From assembly GCA_037355855.1 (NCBI GenBank), contig CM074764.1, forward strand, positions 3,286,001-3,350,000: 64,000 nt of DNA. Direction: 5' to 3'. The DNA is from Pseudo-nitzschia pungens (Eukaryota > Bacillariophyta > Bacillariophyceae > Bacillariales > Bacillariaceae). A program made the position numbers and the translations under genes. Below, in pieces: positions 33,632-46,313 of the stretch; position 1 is the first letter of the stretch, and each line of letters starts with the position of its first letter. The notes beneath the pieces were generated by a model. The model was not told where the DNA came from. It saw nothing but the letters and a program-made list of their open reading frames with translations, and searched no databases.

Positions 33632-35819
33632 TCAAAAATAGTGACGAATCTCCCCCCACACCCGAAAGCTCGAGAGGGCATTCACAAAGGTCGTTGCGGC
33701 AGCCACCTGTTCCTCCGAAAAGAATCCCTCGTAGTCTGTTCGTGATTGAAATTCGGCCCACTTGACGTTTCCGCGCTTGTCTCCCGGCACCGGTTGCAGC
33801 TCCAAAAAGTCCAGAACGCTCCCCGCCGTCTCGAAAAAGTCTTTCCCGTAGTCCTCGTAATAGACGGTGAGGACCGGCATCTTGTGCGGGACGAGGTCGA
33901 GGGCCTGGTGCAGCAGGTTGTGCCACTGGACGTAGCGGAAAAAATCGCCGCGGCACGGGACTCTTCGGACCAGTTCGGTCCAGTTATCACTCTCATTGCC
34001 ATTGCCATTGCCATTGCCATTGGCGGTGGAGAATTTCAAATTTGTTCCTGTTCCTGCCCCTGCTCCCGTTCTTGTTCCAAATGCCGTCTCGGTCGGCGAA
34101 ACGTGGTCTCCGTTGCGACGAGCGTACGAGAGCTCGAGGTTTTTGTTTTCCTCGAGCTCGGTTTGTTCGCCTCGCCATTGGAAAAAGTCGCTCTCGAAAA
34201 ACCTGGTTTCCTGGTCCCACCGCTCCCGGTTCTGCTCCTTGCAAAAGAGGTCGAGTCCCTCGTGGTTGTCCGGGTGTGACTCCAGCCAGGCCCGGTCCTC
34301 CGTCGTGTTGGCGTCCCCGTGGTGCTTCCTTTCCAGGTGGAAGCGGGCTATGACGTTGTGGAAGGGATTGCGGATCAGGTGGATCACCCGGGAGACCCGC
34401 TCCGGGGGATACGAGACGTCCACCAGATTGCCCCTGTCGTCGATGGCGTGTCCCGAGGCGCAGTCCTGGAGAAATTCGAGGGCGGCAAGATTATGATGAT
34501 GATCATCATCATATTCATCATGTTCATCGTGTTTGGTATAATCTTGGTCTCGGTCGTTATCATCCGTAGCATCTCCTTGTTTGTGTTTCTGTTCCTGTTC
34601 CTGTTCCTGTTCGTCTCCGCCGTCGTCTTCTCGATAACCGTACGCGTACTCGTCCGGCCCACAATTCACGCAGTATCCCCCGCAGTGCGTCTTGGTGATA
34701 ACGTGCTTGCCGTAGGGCAGCGACCGATGGTGGAAGGAGGTCTGTGGGTCCGGCATGTAGGGTCCCTCCGGGTGCCGGGGGTAGATCGGCAGCGACGGCG
34801 TTGCCCTGGAGCCGTAGTTGGCCTCGATGCCGTAGTTTGTGGCAAAGGTGGTGTTGGTGGCCCGGGCCACCATGGTCACGGTGAAGGACGTTCCGCTGTT
34901 GGGAAAGGAGGCCAGCCAGGCGATGCGGGGGTTCATGGCGGAGGAGACGTCCTCCTCGAGAAAGTAGTTGTATGTTTCGTATTTGTATCGAGAATCGTCT
35001 TTGGAATTACCGTCCGGGTCCGATTCGGCTCCGGGCAGCGGTTTCGGATTCGTGTAGTGGTACGTGTTCTTGCGCCACTCACCGGGGACTCCCACGTTGG
35101 GATTGCTGTTGGGATTGCTGTTGCTGTTGTCGCCGTGTTTGTTGGAATTGGATTCGGAACTTGTTTTGGACGTTGCGGTTGCGGTGAGGCTGCCAGTCTG
35201 GAACTCGTGTCCGGATGCTAGGGTCCTGCTTCTGCTTCCGCTTCCGCTTCTGCCTCGTTGTCGGAGCGAGTGCCCGGTTTCGCTTTCGCCGTAATCGCGC
35301 TCATTCTCGTGCTCGTATTCGTGTTCGTGTTCGTATTCATCTAATTCGGCTTCCAGGGTGACCCGCCCCTGCTGCCGGACATTGCGTCCGACGTAGGTCC
35401 TCGGCGTGGATTTGTATGTGGTTGCTTCCGCTTCCGCTTCCGCCTTTGCTTTGGGATTGTTCAAATTGCCATTGCCATTGCCATTGCCATTGTTATTGGC
35501 ATTGCCATTCGCGTGATAGCGATACAGATCGACGGAGGCATACACCAAGCCGCCCACAACTACCAGCTTGAGCAGCGTTGGCCACAGGAAGAAGAGCCGT
35601 GCGGTCTTGCGGGGGAATCGGGAGGGTCCATCGGCATTGGAGCCGAAATGGAAATCCGGATTGAAATCCGGACTGGAATAGGAATGACGATGCAAATGAG
35701 ACCGAGAATCCGGTTCGGTCATCTCCAGGCTGAACGTGTGGATTCTTCCGGTCGCGTTTGCGTTGGTGCTTCCGCCATTCGTCGAAGTTGCAACGGCAAA
35801 GGCACCGGCACCGGCGCAT

Positions 35820-35851
<32 letters not shown>

Positions 35852-35884
35852 CCCGGCAAAGTCGTAGACGAGTGGTTGCTCCAT
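33632..35884 (-). CDS. Type II membrane sulfotransferase-like protein
   Basis: The 750-residue ORF has the two PAPS-binding signatures of sulfotransferases. The 5'-phosphosulfate loop is SFPNSGTSF (about 326-334) and the 3'-phosphate loop is RVIHLIRNPFHNV (about 499-511). A single hydrophobic span at about 96-118 after a basic segment indicates a Golgi type II membrane enzyme. It would transfer sulfate from PAPS to a glycan or protein; the acceptor is unknown. Low-complexity inserts are heavy: poly-Ser near residue 14, an NGNGN tract near 130, and acidic Glu/His/Asp runs near 185 and 425-465, coded by microsatellites. The C-terminal 110 residues (VYYEDYGKDF...) fit the family. No intron is needed. 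The stop lies right beside a (CCAAT)n repeat. Confidence 0.85.
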
Positions 35885-36167
35885 GGTCTGTGTGGTTTCC
35901 CGTTCCTGCTCGTCGTCTGTTTCGATCAGCTATTCCTGCCCGAGCGAGATCTGCGATCAATCTCCAGATGAAGGAATCAATCAAGCAAGAAAGAAGTTAG
36001 CAATTACTGTACCAATCCGCAAATCGGATGTCAAATATTCTGTTTTTGTGCTTTCCTTTGCGTTGCTCTGGCTGTGGTTTTGGGTTTGTCGATCGCACTT
36101 GTCTGGTTTGAACTCTGTTAGTACCAGTCTCTGATATAAAAAGTGACGGGGGTTATTGTTGTTCTTT

Positions 36168-36198
<31 letters not shown>

Positions 36199-36499
36199 AT
36201 TCAATAGGTGTTGTAGTGGTATAGAGATTTAGTAATGGTAATCTTACTCTGACAACAGCCGGAGGTGCAGCGAATTCAACAGAATAGAACATCGGTGTTC
36301 CTTGTGGAATAGATTTCACGCTAGAAGCACAAGCACAAGCACAAGCACAAGTTCGCATCCACAGCTCTATCCACAATAGTCGAACGCTAAATAATACAGA
36401 ACTCTCGGGTTAATTTGTTGGTTGACACCTAAGGTAAATCACGAGTACATGTACCGGTACTTTACGTGCGCTCCGCTCCGTCCGCAGAAGAGACATACG
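35885..36499. other. Intergenic with GTT microsatellite
   Basis: Probable 5' flank of the sulfotransferase gene. A (GTT)n tract covers about 36160-36200, and a short (CACAAG)n tract lies near 36325-36350. No gene is recognised. Confidence 0.6.
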
Positions 36500-36627
36500 A
36501 AAACAAACACAAACACAAACACAAACACAAACACAAACACAAACACAAACACAAACACAAACACAAACACAAAAACAAAAACAAAAACAAACACAAACAC
36601 AAACACAAAAACCAAAACCAAAACCCG
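36500..36627. repeat. ACAAAC hexanucleotide microsatellite
   Basis: Nearly pure (ACAAAC)n with a few AAAAAC variants. The ORFs across it are artefacts of the repeat. Confidence 0.95.
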
Positions 36628-37565
36628 GTGACAATCTGGGCTGGACAAAATCGTCTCGGTATTCGGCGGTACTTCGATCAACGCAACAAACGGTGTCACA
36701 TGCGCACAGCAACGACAAAGACATCATCAGCAAATGCATTTTGGTGTACAAATACTCGTGCGGTACTCGTACAAATACAAAGAACACATCACTTGTACGA
36801 AGCAAGCTTACTTTTTTTTGTTGATGGGAGGATCACGATGCCACAAAATTTCGTTCGCGGTATGTCACACCAGGATGTCTCAAGCCAAAGAATTTTCTAG
36901 GGAGCGACAAATTTGGTGAGCGCGCCTTCTCATCCGACTGCGAAAACAAGATGACCCGCCTCGAACAGAAAAACGAAAAGTACGAGTAATTTTAAGTACG
37001 AGTACGAGTACCAACTTCGTACGAGTAAGCAGCGTACCTTACCGTAGATACCCGTACTCGTACTGTTACGAGCACGAGCACGAGCACGAGTATCGAGCCC
37101 GGGGAAGCGCAGAAAACAGTAACAGCGCTCAGATTTTTTTAATCTTACGGGGACAGATCACGATCCGTGGCGTTCCGGGGTTTGGGGGAGAACGTCGAAA
37201 AAAGTTCGACCGGTTTCTTTTTTTATACAACACCAGGCTCACCCATGCATAACCTTAACCTTACCGGTAATCTTACTCGTAGTACCGTACTTGTGGTGGT
37301 AGTAAGTTGAGGACTGTTCACCACATTGCAATCATACAATATGGCCCACCAGAGTCACTCAGATGTTTGATTTTGCAGTATTTTCTATTGGATTCTCCAG
37401 TGTAGAGATATTTGCCTCAATCAAAATGATGGTGCTACTACTACTACTACTACTACTATGGAGGATGCTGCTAAGGTGCACTGTGGTCTAGACGAGAACT
37501 GTACCAGCAGGGCAACAGACCTAAGCCTCCATTACTAATTATCTACTAGGTGCTAGGCTGTATGA
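36628..37565. other. Intergenic, no gene recognised
   Basis: Contains CGAGCACGAGCACGAG (about 37070) and several TACCGGTA/GTACGAGTA motifs. ORFs are short and unlike known proteins. Confidence 0.5.
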
Positions 37566-38560
37566 TCCTGGATGCTGCTGATACCTGTAGCCACACCACC
37601 ACCAGTACAGCTCCTCCCTACACAGGAGTCTTAGCACAGCAGTAGCATCTTGGAGGATATGCGTTGATATTGCTCGTCAGCAAATAGGGGAAAGCCCTAA
37701 CAATAATAGTACGTGGAGTCCTGGCAAGTAGTGAGACTACAGTGGACACTGTTCAACCTCTATTGCATACACTTAGTTACTACAAGGTACTTCCCTAGAG
37801 GTACATCGGAATCAATCGAAAGGGGAGGGCATGATAGGTTGTTTAATTTAAAGTGAAAAAGAAAGAGTGAATAGTGGAGGGAGCTGAGCCAAAGCGCTCA
37901 GCTCTATCGTATCGTAGCAGCGCTCCACTAACTCGTAGGATAACAGAGCTCTGTAGCTTCAGTACTGTATTCTACGGAGTAGCGTAGCGCACGGAGTAGC
38001 GTAGTAGCTTCGCTTAATTAGGTCCAATGGTACGCTGGCGCTAGCACTAGCGCTAGTAGCACGTGCTAGCTCGCTTTTAATAACTGTCTGGGTCAGGCGT
38101 CCGGTCATAGTACATATTGTACACCAATGATCCGACCCCGGCGGTAGCATAGTATCTTAGCATGGTAGCATGGTAGGTTAGCATCTCCAATATCTTGTAG
38201 CATTAGCAACCCTAACCTTGTAGCACCCAGCTACACTGTTAGTGCGGATGCTATACCCGGGGTACATACAACTGGTACACATCGTACGCGACAACCCCGG
38301 TATCTTTGGAGTTAGCACCCATACCAAACAGGATAAGCCTGTTGCTAAGCCTGTTGCTAAGCTTGTATGCTAAGCTTGTATGCTAAGGCTGTATGCTACC
38401 ACTTAGCACACAGCTCCTAGCACTCAGCTCAGCACCTCTTGGGCAGCTACCAGGTGCTACTCACTGTAGCCCCAGTACACTTCCCTACACAGGGGCCTTA
38501 GCACAGTCCATAGCATCTTGGATATCTTCATAGATATCTTTACAACTAGTACTAGTACTG
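37566..38560 (-). repeat. Repeat family C, uninterrupted copy
   Basis: This is the reference copy for family C and is inverted relative to 12617-17010. It is continuous across both points where the other copy is interrupted (about 38305 for the family B insertion, about 37855 for the 1.6-kb insertion), which is how those insertions were recognised. It is rich in GCTAGC and TTAGCA words and has no long ORF. Termini were not defined. Confidence 0.7.
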
Positions 38561-40414
38561 TTGTTATTGGGTCAAATACTGTTATTTATTGATCAATCAG
38601 TACCGACATTGATACTAGTATCAGTGATTTTAAGTTTTTCCTTCTTTTTTAACAGGAGGCTCCACTCATGCATACTAGTACTAGTAGCAGTAGTAGGTTG
38701 AGGAATCTGCAAGCAGTTCTCCTGAGCTATGCAACCCAATTAGCTCATCCTAGCTCATCTCAGCATGGGTGCCAACACAATTACTAGTACTAGTAGTAGC
38801 TTGTTCTTCCTTTTCTTCTTGAAGATTGTTCAAAGTATGAGGGAATGAATCCAACTGAACTAAGGAGGAATTCTGAATACTACTAGTAGTAGTTAGTGAA
38901 GCAAATGAGTTATGAATGTAAAATTCTAATATCCCTTTCCACTTGCATTGGTTAAGCCTTATACGAGTACTAATACTACTCTGGTAGTGGAATACACACT
39001 ACAGATTGACTTCCATTATCCTTTGGCCACCATCCCCCCATACAAGGTTCCATTTGTGCTCACCCAGCAGCAGTGTATGTTCCCCGTGCATCCGGGATTT
39101 TTAGAACACCAATGAATGACAACTTGGGAGCATTTTGTTTGTTACTCCAAATCAGCCCAACATGATGCTTGTTGTCAACTGGTTTTTTCTTCATCCATTT
39201 CTTTGTCAACTTCTTGTTCTCCATTTTCTTCATATCCTCCTTCTTGTTGTGAACCTCTTGTTCATTATTGCTGCAACCCAAATGTTCTATGTGTTTACGT
39301 ATCTCATCTTTCAAATGCTTACCCCTACCTCTAATAGTAGGGAAGAAGATATACAGTATCTTGCTGAGCAGTACCAGTACTAGTAGTAGGCAGGTCCTGA
39401 GCAGTGCCTGTGCTCTTGTTGTTGTTGCTGCTGTTCTTGTTTGTATCCCATCACAGTGTTGCTAATATTGACAATCAGCAATATCAACTGACTAGTACTA
39501 CTACTGTTACTCACTATAGTACTAGTAGTAGCTAATAGTGGTAGTAGTACTTTGAATACTCAATGACCTTGAAGTGCAAGAAAGGTTTGTCACATTCATT
39601 GGTGGTAGATAGTGACCAGATAGGCAGGTGCAAAAAAGTATGTTAGTACACTCAAGACGATTTACAGCCGGTGGTTTCCCTTGGTGGGTTGCATTCATCG
39701 AATCATGTCATTTCTCTGGCGACAATGCTGATTTTGTCATTGCCCTCCTCGTCGTCGTTGCCTTTTTTGTTGCCGTTATTGGTGCCTTTTTGGTAGTAGC
39801 GTCTTTAGCTCCCCCGGACGATTATTGTTCTCGTAATGCTTTTTGGCTTTTTACTAGTGCTGCTGCTGGTGGTGACGGTGGTGTTTGCAGGGCTTCGAAG
39901 AATCGCAAGAATTTGTACTAGTAGTACTAGGGTTTGAGATTATAGATTATGTACATGTACTGTATTTGGTTTTGAGATTGAATTCTTTGCTCACTGCTTC
40001 GTACATCGTCGTAACTTACTTGTACGGTACGGTCGTCCTGCAAGAATGATGAAGGAATGAATGGATCAATCCGCTCACTGCATTTTTCTCCGTAATTCAT
40101 TTCTCGTCACATGCAATACAGTTGTAGTTTTTCATTTGTTTTCTTTGTTACCAAGTGGTACTAGTACTAGTACTAGTACTACTACTTGCTACTAGTATTT
40201 CTTTGTTTGCGACTACACCACAAAAACACAGCCTCTGTAAACGTGCTGTAGTGGGCCGAAGATTTTAGATTTTTGCTTACTGCTCGCGGACTCAAAATCA
40301 TGTGTGACATTGTGGAACCACGATTGCGATTGAGAAAATCACGCCATCACAGTTTGTGGTGGCTCTCCACACCACTTTTCGATGTTCGTTGGGTTCTTTG
40401 TTTGTCTTTCTTGG

Positions 40415-40449
<35 letters not shown>

Positions 40450-40603
40450 TTGTTGTCGTTGTCGTTGTCATTATCGTTGCTGCTGCTCCTGTTGCAATTG
40501 GATCTCGCGTGATTCGTGTTCTTCTTGCATTGCTATTGCAGTCGTTGTTCTTGTAGATGTTGTTGCATCATTCCCCCATCACTATTGCCATCACTATTGC
40601 ATA
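38561..40603. other. Gene-poor spacer rich in ACTAGT words
   Basis: Short runs of ACTAGTACTAGTACTAG occur near 38550, 38680, 39370, 39480 and 40160. A minus-strand ORF at 39060-39314 (84 codons, Lys-rich) has no recognisable domain and may be a degraded exon. From about 40410 to 40490 a GTTGTC/GTCGTT microsatellite leads into the 3' end of the GT92 gene. Confidence 0.5.
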
Positions 40604-42535
40604 TCACTTTTGCATATCACTAATGCCATTGCCATCACTAATGTCATTGCTGTTCCAGCTAGAACGGGCATCCAGAAAGTAGTCCATGTACCCGACCTCC
40701 CATTCCTCTCGATTCCACTCGTTCGAAACGAGTCCCTCGTATCCGTCCCGCGCCGACGATTCGGGATCGTTCGCGGGTCGGTAGTGCGCCAAAAATCCCT
40801 CGGTCGAATCGTCCAATCGGTAGGATATCGGCGTGGTCCCCCCGTTCGCCACCACCGGATAGTGTATGCAGAAATAATACATCGTGGCCGTTCTCACGAT
40901 GAGCTTGACGTCCGCGTAGTGCTGGTCCGTCCGACACCTCCATTTTTCGAGGATGCTCCCTCCCTTTCGGACGGTGGCGCCGTTGCAGGGGACCATGACG
41001 GTCGGGACCCACTCGATGGCGTCGGGAGCCGGGGTGGCCGTGGTGAAAATTTCGTGCGCCAGCTCGCGGACGGTCTTGCGGGGATTGGTCTTCTCCGCGT
41101 TTTTGTTCTTGTCTTTCTCTTTGTTTTTGTTGTCTTTGCTGTTCTTGTTGTGATTGTGACGATGAGCGGTGCGATTGCTCTCGGCCAGGGGGACGAAATA
41201 CTCGTCCCCGTCGTGATAGCTCAGGTATTCCGTCGCGTGTCCCATCCGGTGCAGGACCGCCATGGATCCGGCAATCTGCGCCGTGTCCATTCTCCGGTGT
41301 TCGCTGACGGACATGCAATTCTCCAGGGGAAACCAGCGATACGAAACGAGACCGGAATCGATCCTGCCCGTGTCTTTCAAGAGCCGGTAAACGGGACCCT
41401 TCGGTTCCCGATCGTTGTCGTAGATCACAAAGTGGTCGAACCCCTGCAGGAAATGGTGGTAATCGATCCACTCGCCGAGTCGATCGACGGCACCGCTCCA
41501 CTGCGTTTTCGTTTCGGCGTCGCCCTCCCGGGAGTCCATTGCGTACGACGAGATGATCGGCAGGTATCCCACAAGTCGGAATTGTTGGTTCCCGTAGCCT
41601 TTCTTGCGAATCGCTCGGCTCGTGGTGTGCGCCGCGTTCGGATGGCAGACCGGAATGCTCGGAATCGAGGGCAGGTCTCGGATCGGACGGCTGCCGAATC
41701 CCGGGCGGCGCGCGTTGCCCCATGACGCGTTGTCGGTCTCGGATTGCTCCAGATCTTCCAGCGAGTGCAGCGTCACGTGGAGGTTCGTGCGGGTCTGTCC
41801 CGGAGCGATCTCGTGCCGGAATTCCTCCGGCACCGCGCAGGTGATCAAAAAGACGGGATCGTGGGGCCACGTCGAATAGACGTCGTCGCTCAGGACGTAC
41901 ACGACATTGTTGGCATTGTTATCATTGTTATCAGCAGCAGCAGCAGCATCCGCGCCCGTGGTGTGATATCCGCACACAAAGCGGTGGTATTCATTGTCCG
42001 TGAAGGACCCAAAGGCATCGGCGGCCTTCCAGTTCTCGGCATCGCACTTGGCGCGGTTGATGCCCACGAAGGTGACTTTTTGGGCATCGTGGGAAGCGAA
42101 GACATCCGCGAGATAGGGGAGTCCCGTGTGGTGCTCGGGAGCCGGGTATTCCCGATAGCCGGTGCAAGAAGAAGCCGAAGCCGATGACGATGACGACGAC
42201 GACGACGATGATGACGACGATGATGGTGATGGTGATGATGATGCTATCCTGTTACTTCTAAAGTTCAGTTTGGTGTCCAACCTGGAAATCATGGAATGAT
42301 CGACGTACAAGACGGAACCGACGAGGGAGGTGATCACCAGGGCAGCTGTAACAACGGCCGTGCTGGCTGCTTTGATTTTGTTTTTGTTCTTGTTTTTGTT
42401 TTTGTTCTTGTTTGTGGCGCCATGGTGTCGCTGTGACTGTGGCTGTGGCTGTGGATCTGGATGTTGGTAATCGTGATGGTAATCGTGATGGTAATCGTGG
42501 TGGGGATGGGGATGGTTTCGCAACGGAGATCCCAT
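40604..42535 (-). CDS. Glycosyltransferase family 92-like type II membrane protein
   Basis: 643 residues from the ATG at 42535. The frame stays open to 42712, but the upstream part is a GGGAAGG repeat, so the inner start is preferred. A membrane span lies at about 56-78 after a His/Asp- and Lys/Asn-rich cytosolic tail. The GT92 (formerly DUF23) signatures are WIDYHHFLQGFDHFVIYDN (about 353-371), an ENC..SEHRRMDTAQ block, and the metal-binding DGDEYF near 443. The predicted role is transfer of a hexose, often galactose in this family, onto glycans in the Golgi; the substrate is inferred from family only. An interrupted Lys/Asn/Asp run near 450-475 and a Ser-rich run near 100 are microsatellite-coded. 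No intron is needed. Confidence 0.8.
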   Translation of the reverse strand: MGSPLRNHPHPHHDYHHDYHHDYQHPDPQPQPQSQRHHGATNKNKNKNKNKNKIKAASTAVVTAALVITSLVGSVLYVDHSMISRLDTKLNFRSNRIASSSPSPSSSSSSSSSSSSSSASASSCTGYREYPAPEHHTGLPYLADVFASHDAQKVTFVGINRAKCDAENWKAADAFGSFTDNEYHRFVCGYHTTGADAAAAADNNDNNANNVVYVLSDDVYSTWPHDPVFLITCAVPEEFRHEIAPGQTRTNLHVTLHSLEDLEQSETDNASWGNARRPGFGSRPIRDLPSIPSIPVCHPNAAHTTSRAIRKKGYGNQQFRLVGYLPIISSYAMDSREGDAETKTQWSGAVDRLGEWIDYHHFLQGFDHFVIYDNDREPKGPVYRLLKDTGRIDSGLVSYRWFPLENCMSVSEHRRMDTAQIAGSMAVLHRMGHATEYLSYHDGDEYFVPLAESNRTAHRHNHNKNSKDNKNKEKDKNKNAEKTNPRKTVRELAHEIFTTATPAPDAIEWVPTVMVPCNGATVRKGGSILEKWRCRTDQHYADVKLIVRTATMYYFCIHYPVVANGGTTPISYRLDDSTEGFLAHYRPANDPESSARDGYEGLVSNEWNREEWEVGYMDYFLDARSSWNSNDISDGNGISDMQK

Positions 42536-43239
42536 GACAACGACAGAATTGGATGGAAGGAAAGGAAAGGGAAGGGAAGGGAAGGGAATGAAACGGAAGG
42601 GAATGAAAATGAACATCAACATCAACCGCGAAGGTAAACGTGAAGGTAAACGTGAAGGTGACGGTGACGGTCTCGGTGACGGTGAAACTCCATCTTTGTG
42701 CATCAAAATCAAAATCTCAATACCGGTACGTGTACGAAAAATACAAAAAAGAATTTCTTGTTGCGCGCAATATATTATTATTTATACTATGTATATTTTT
42801 ATCTTACGGTAAACCTTAATTAATTAGCCTTACGGTGCTTGTAAACTTACGATACCGGTACGGTAAGGCTTAATTAAGATTACTCGTAGGACTAAGTTAC
42901 TCGTACATATTATTTCCAGGAAAGTACGTAAGGTTACGCGTACAAACGTACGTTAAGATAACCTTAGGTATGATCCTAATACATCCGTTGAAAACAAATC
43001 AGATCCGTTCCGTCTTCCGTCATCTTGAACCGTGAATAACTTAATCGTACCCTTACCGGTACGTAAGATTACGGTAACTTACTGTACCAGTACCGTCCTG
43101 TATTGGGAAGAATGAATCCGCAGGGTAACTTACTACTGTACGATACTGGTATTTTACCCGTACGAGCACGAAGCCGTTGAGTATTGTACGAAGTATTCCG
43201 TAGCTTACCTACCGCACCAGGTAATCATCTTACGGTAGA
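42536..43239. other. Intergenic with GGGAAGG repeat and GGTAACC motifs
   Basis: 42553-42605 is a GGGAAGG-type microsatellite. The rest is dense in TACCGGTA, GGTAACTTAC and related words. No gene is recognised. Confidence 0.55.
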
Positions 43240-44910
43240 GTGCAACCGCATCCGACACTTTTCTTTTTTGATGCCATTACTCGTAAGGTTACTTATTTTT
43301 GGTTGGTCGAACAAAAAAAAATAATCGCGGAACACCGTTCCCCGGCCTCTCCGTTTGATGGATGGATCAATGCATGGATTGAGGAATCATCTGCCCCGGC
43401 AGAGGCGCTATGGATCCGGCGCGCACCGTCACGGGTCGGGCCATCCACCGCGTTGGAAAGGAAGGAAGGAAGGAATCTAAGAGTAAGTAAGGTTACCGCA
43501 GCGGCAGCGGCAGTGGATTGCAAGATTTACCGTCGCCGAGGCCGAGGCTTGTGCGGACGATTTCTCCGAACCAATCGGCCCGGACTCCGGGACGGAACCC
43601 CTTCTTCCAAACAAGCGGTCGGGAACAACGATCCTTTCGTCGCTTGCTTCGGTTTCGATCTCGGATGGCGCAGGAATGGCAATGGAAATGGAAATGGGAA
43701 TGGACCGGCCGAAATGGAATCGATTGGGACGAGTGTCGAGTATCGAGTGTCGAGTCCTCGTCCCCTGCGGAGGTGAGGTGCTCAACACGACAATCATCCG
43801 TATCCATATCAATATCAATATCAATATCCATCACCAGCAATCGGCACGGTATCGGACGAAGAGGACGAGGGCAACAACACGACACACCGGCATGTACCGG
43901 TACAATCAATAATGAATACCCGAAGACACGACACGACACGACACGACACGACATGACATGACACGGGCAAAAAAGCAATCCGAGACATATACCGGTACAT
44001 ATCCGGGGGGCTCTGCATGCGTCGCGTCGCGTCGCGTCCCGTCCCGTCCGGGCCGATGACGACGACATCGGATCACTCCCGCTCGCTTCTGCAAACAGAA
44101 CAACGAGCGGAACAGCAATGGCGCACCGCACCGCACCGCGCAATATACATCACCACAGAATACAGATCATACGAATGCCTATTCGTTCCCCGTGGGTGAG
44201 TGCTGCGTTTGCTCTGCTAGCGGGAGACAAACGATGGCGTTTCGGTGTTGCCAGCAGCAAAACCAGGAGCCGCCGCTACCGGATAGTATCATTATCATTG
44301 TTGTCGTTGTTTTGGTTTTGGTTTGGTCTTGGTCGTCGTCATCCACGTCCGTCCATGGAATCGTTGTTCGATCGATCGATCGATCGATCGATCGAGAGAG
44401 ACTATTGGAATTGGTTGAGGCCAGCCACGGTTTCGAGGCAAAGTTTTGTTCCGATTCGATGGATACGGTATCACGGAAATTAGGATCGCGGTATCGAAAA
44501 TTGTGGCGTCCATCGATAATAATCGATGCAGCAATCGATGCAGCAATCGATAATCGATAACCGACAGTACAGAACAGTACAGAACAGCACACGTAATTAC
44601 CGGAGGATTGTCGTGTCGTGTCGTGTCGTGTCTTGTACAAGAAGCACCCGGTAAACCCTGCTCGTGCAGTTAAGGTTAATACCCGTACCGTGCCTTGCTC
44701 GCATTCAACCTTCCACCGGCGGGGAGATTGAATCGATCGATCGATCAATGATTCGATCGAAATCGAAATCGAAATCGAATCATCGGCACAAACACTCCGG
44801 GAGAGCGATCGATCGATCGATCCGTTTCGGCAATTCCATTCCACTCCACTCCACTCCATTCCATTCCATTCCATTCCATTCCATTCCATTCCATTCCATT
44901 CCCACTCTCT
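43240..44910. other. Simple-repeat-rich DNA without a convincing gene
   Basis: Repeats include (CACGA)n at about 43925-43965, (CGTCG)n at about 44018-44050, (GATC)n at about 44370-44395 and (CCATT)n at 44835-44900. Several overlapping ORFs of 110-240 codons exist on both strands, but they are Arg- or Ser-rich translations of these repeats and have no domain. Confidence 0.55.
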
Positions 44911-46313
44911 CCATGTTAAATCATTGTAACCAAAAGTCGACCGCTCCTGTCGATTGAAACGAAGTACAAGTAACTTAACTTACTCGAGTTCTGTTGAAAC
45001 AAAGTAAGTTACCGGTAAGGTTTACTGTAACCTTAAGTTCTGTTGAAACGAAGTTGATTTTGGTCTCAATTCGTCGGGTTCTTCCGACCCCTGTCGGCCG
45101 TTCCGGTCCCGTATTTTTCAAAGCTTGAGTAACTTACTTAATAAGTGTTTGTATTTGCATTTTGCTACTTAACGCAATCCTGCACCTTCACTTCGTTATG
45201 TTTTCGGATTGCATGATATTTCAATCATGCGCTCGCATGCAATAATATTATCAATAGAGGAAGAAGCAAAACCTATATAAGCAACACCTTTCACTTCTCT
45301 TTGTTATGCTTCCCAATTACTACTTCGTGCTAAGGTTAATTACTGTACGGTATAATTATACAAACCGGTACAACTATGTAACCTTAATCTCAGTAATAAT
45401 AACACTTATCCATCGAGGAAAAAGCAATTTCGTTAAGATTTACCGTAATTACCGGTACATCTACCGGTAAGGTAAAGTTACCGTGTTCGATTGATTGATT
45501 CAGAATGAGAGTTGCCGACACTCATTGCTCACAATCCTTATTTTCTCTATTTCGAAATCGATTGATTCGCAAGTAAGTCGACAATTATCGTAACTTCTAC
45601 ACAATGAGAGCAGTGCCCACGAGCTTTTTCCGTGGACAATGCTCTATCTCTCTCAAATCGACGTGACGTTGCCCCGTCGTCGATGCCTTCGTGGAATAAT
45701 CGTCTGTCGCGGAAAAAAAATCCTATCGGATGCGAGTGCCGTACATAAGTTCCGATACGTGCGGTAAGGTTACGAGAGTAACCTTGCTCGCGCGGCAAGA
45801 TGGCAATTACTACGGCACGACTTTCGATGTTGCTTTCTAGCGGTTTGCGCGATGATGATTCATTCCATTCCATTCGAATGAATCAATCAATCAATCGTTG
45901 TGAGAATGTAACGAATGGTATGATACGTATGGTAACCTTACGGTACCGTACCGTACGTACCGTATTGTATGATATTACCTATCATATCGCACGATATTCC
46001 AGTCTTGGTTGAGTCATGCTTGGGTACCGTACCGTACAGGTTCCGTATTATTGTTGATCGAGTCAGTCGTGCTTCCCTTTTTTCGAAAGACGCGCGAAAA
46101 AAATATTTTTTTGTTTTTTTGTTCTTGCTTTTTTGGAGTGCAATTGACCCCTCTGGCGAAGAATCATGAATGCCTTGCCACTTTTGCATTGAGACCCCAA
46201 GATAAATATGCATTTTCCATCATCCACACCGACAATAAATCTAACAATTGCTAGTATTGCTTTATATTTTTATTTCAGAACTCCGGTACAAACATCAAAA
46301 CTATCCATTCACC
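44911..46313. other. Intergenic upstream of the DUF285 gene
   Basis: No ORF of interest. The stretch contains many GGTTACC/TACCGTAC motifs. TTTTATTTCAG just before the start region (about 46270) looks like an intron acceptor, so a 5' UTR intron may exist upstream of the ATG at 46314. Confidence 0.45.

Noticed and set aside
34319..35221. 300-codon plus-strand ORF opposite the sulfotransferase gene
   Set aside because: Same reason: antisense openness with low-complexity Val/Phe translation.
40382..41725. 447-codon plus-strand ORF opposite the GT92 gene
   Set aside because: Shadow of a GC-rich coding region; starts in a microsatellite and has no recognisable domain.
42536..42712. Extra 59 N-terminal residues for the GT92 protein
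   Set aside because: They translate a GGGAAGG microsatellite into Pro/Ser/Phe. The ATG at 42535 leaves a normal type II membrane layout.
43493..44143. 216-codon minus-strand ORF and neighbours
   Set aside because: No domain. The region is a mosaic of short repeats and overlapping frames on both strands are equally open.
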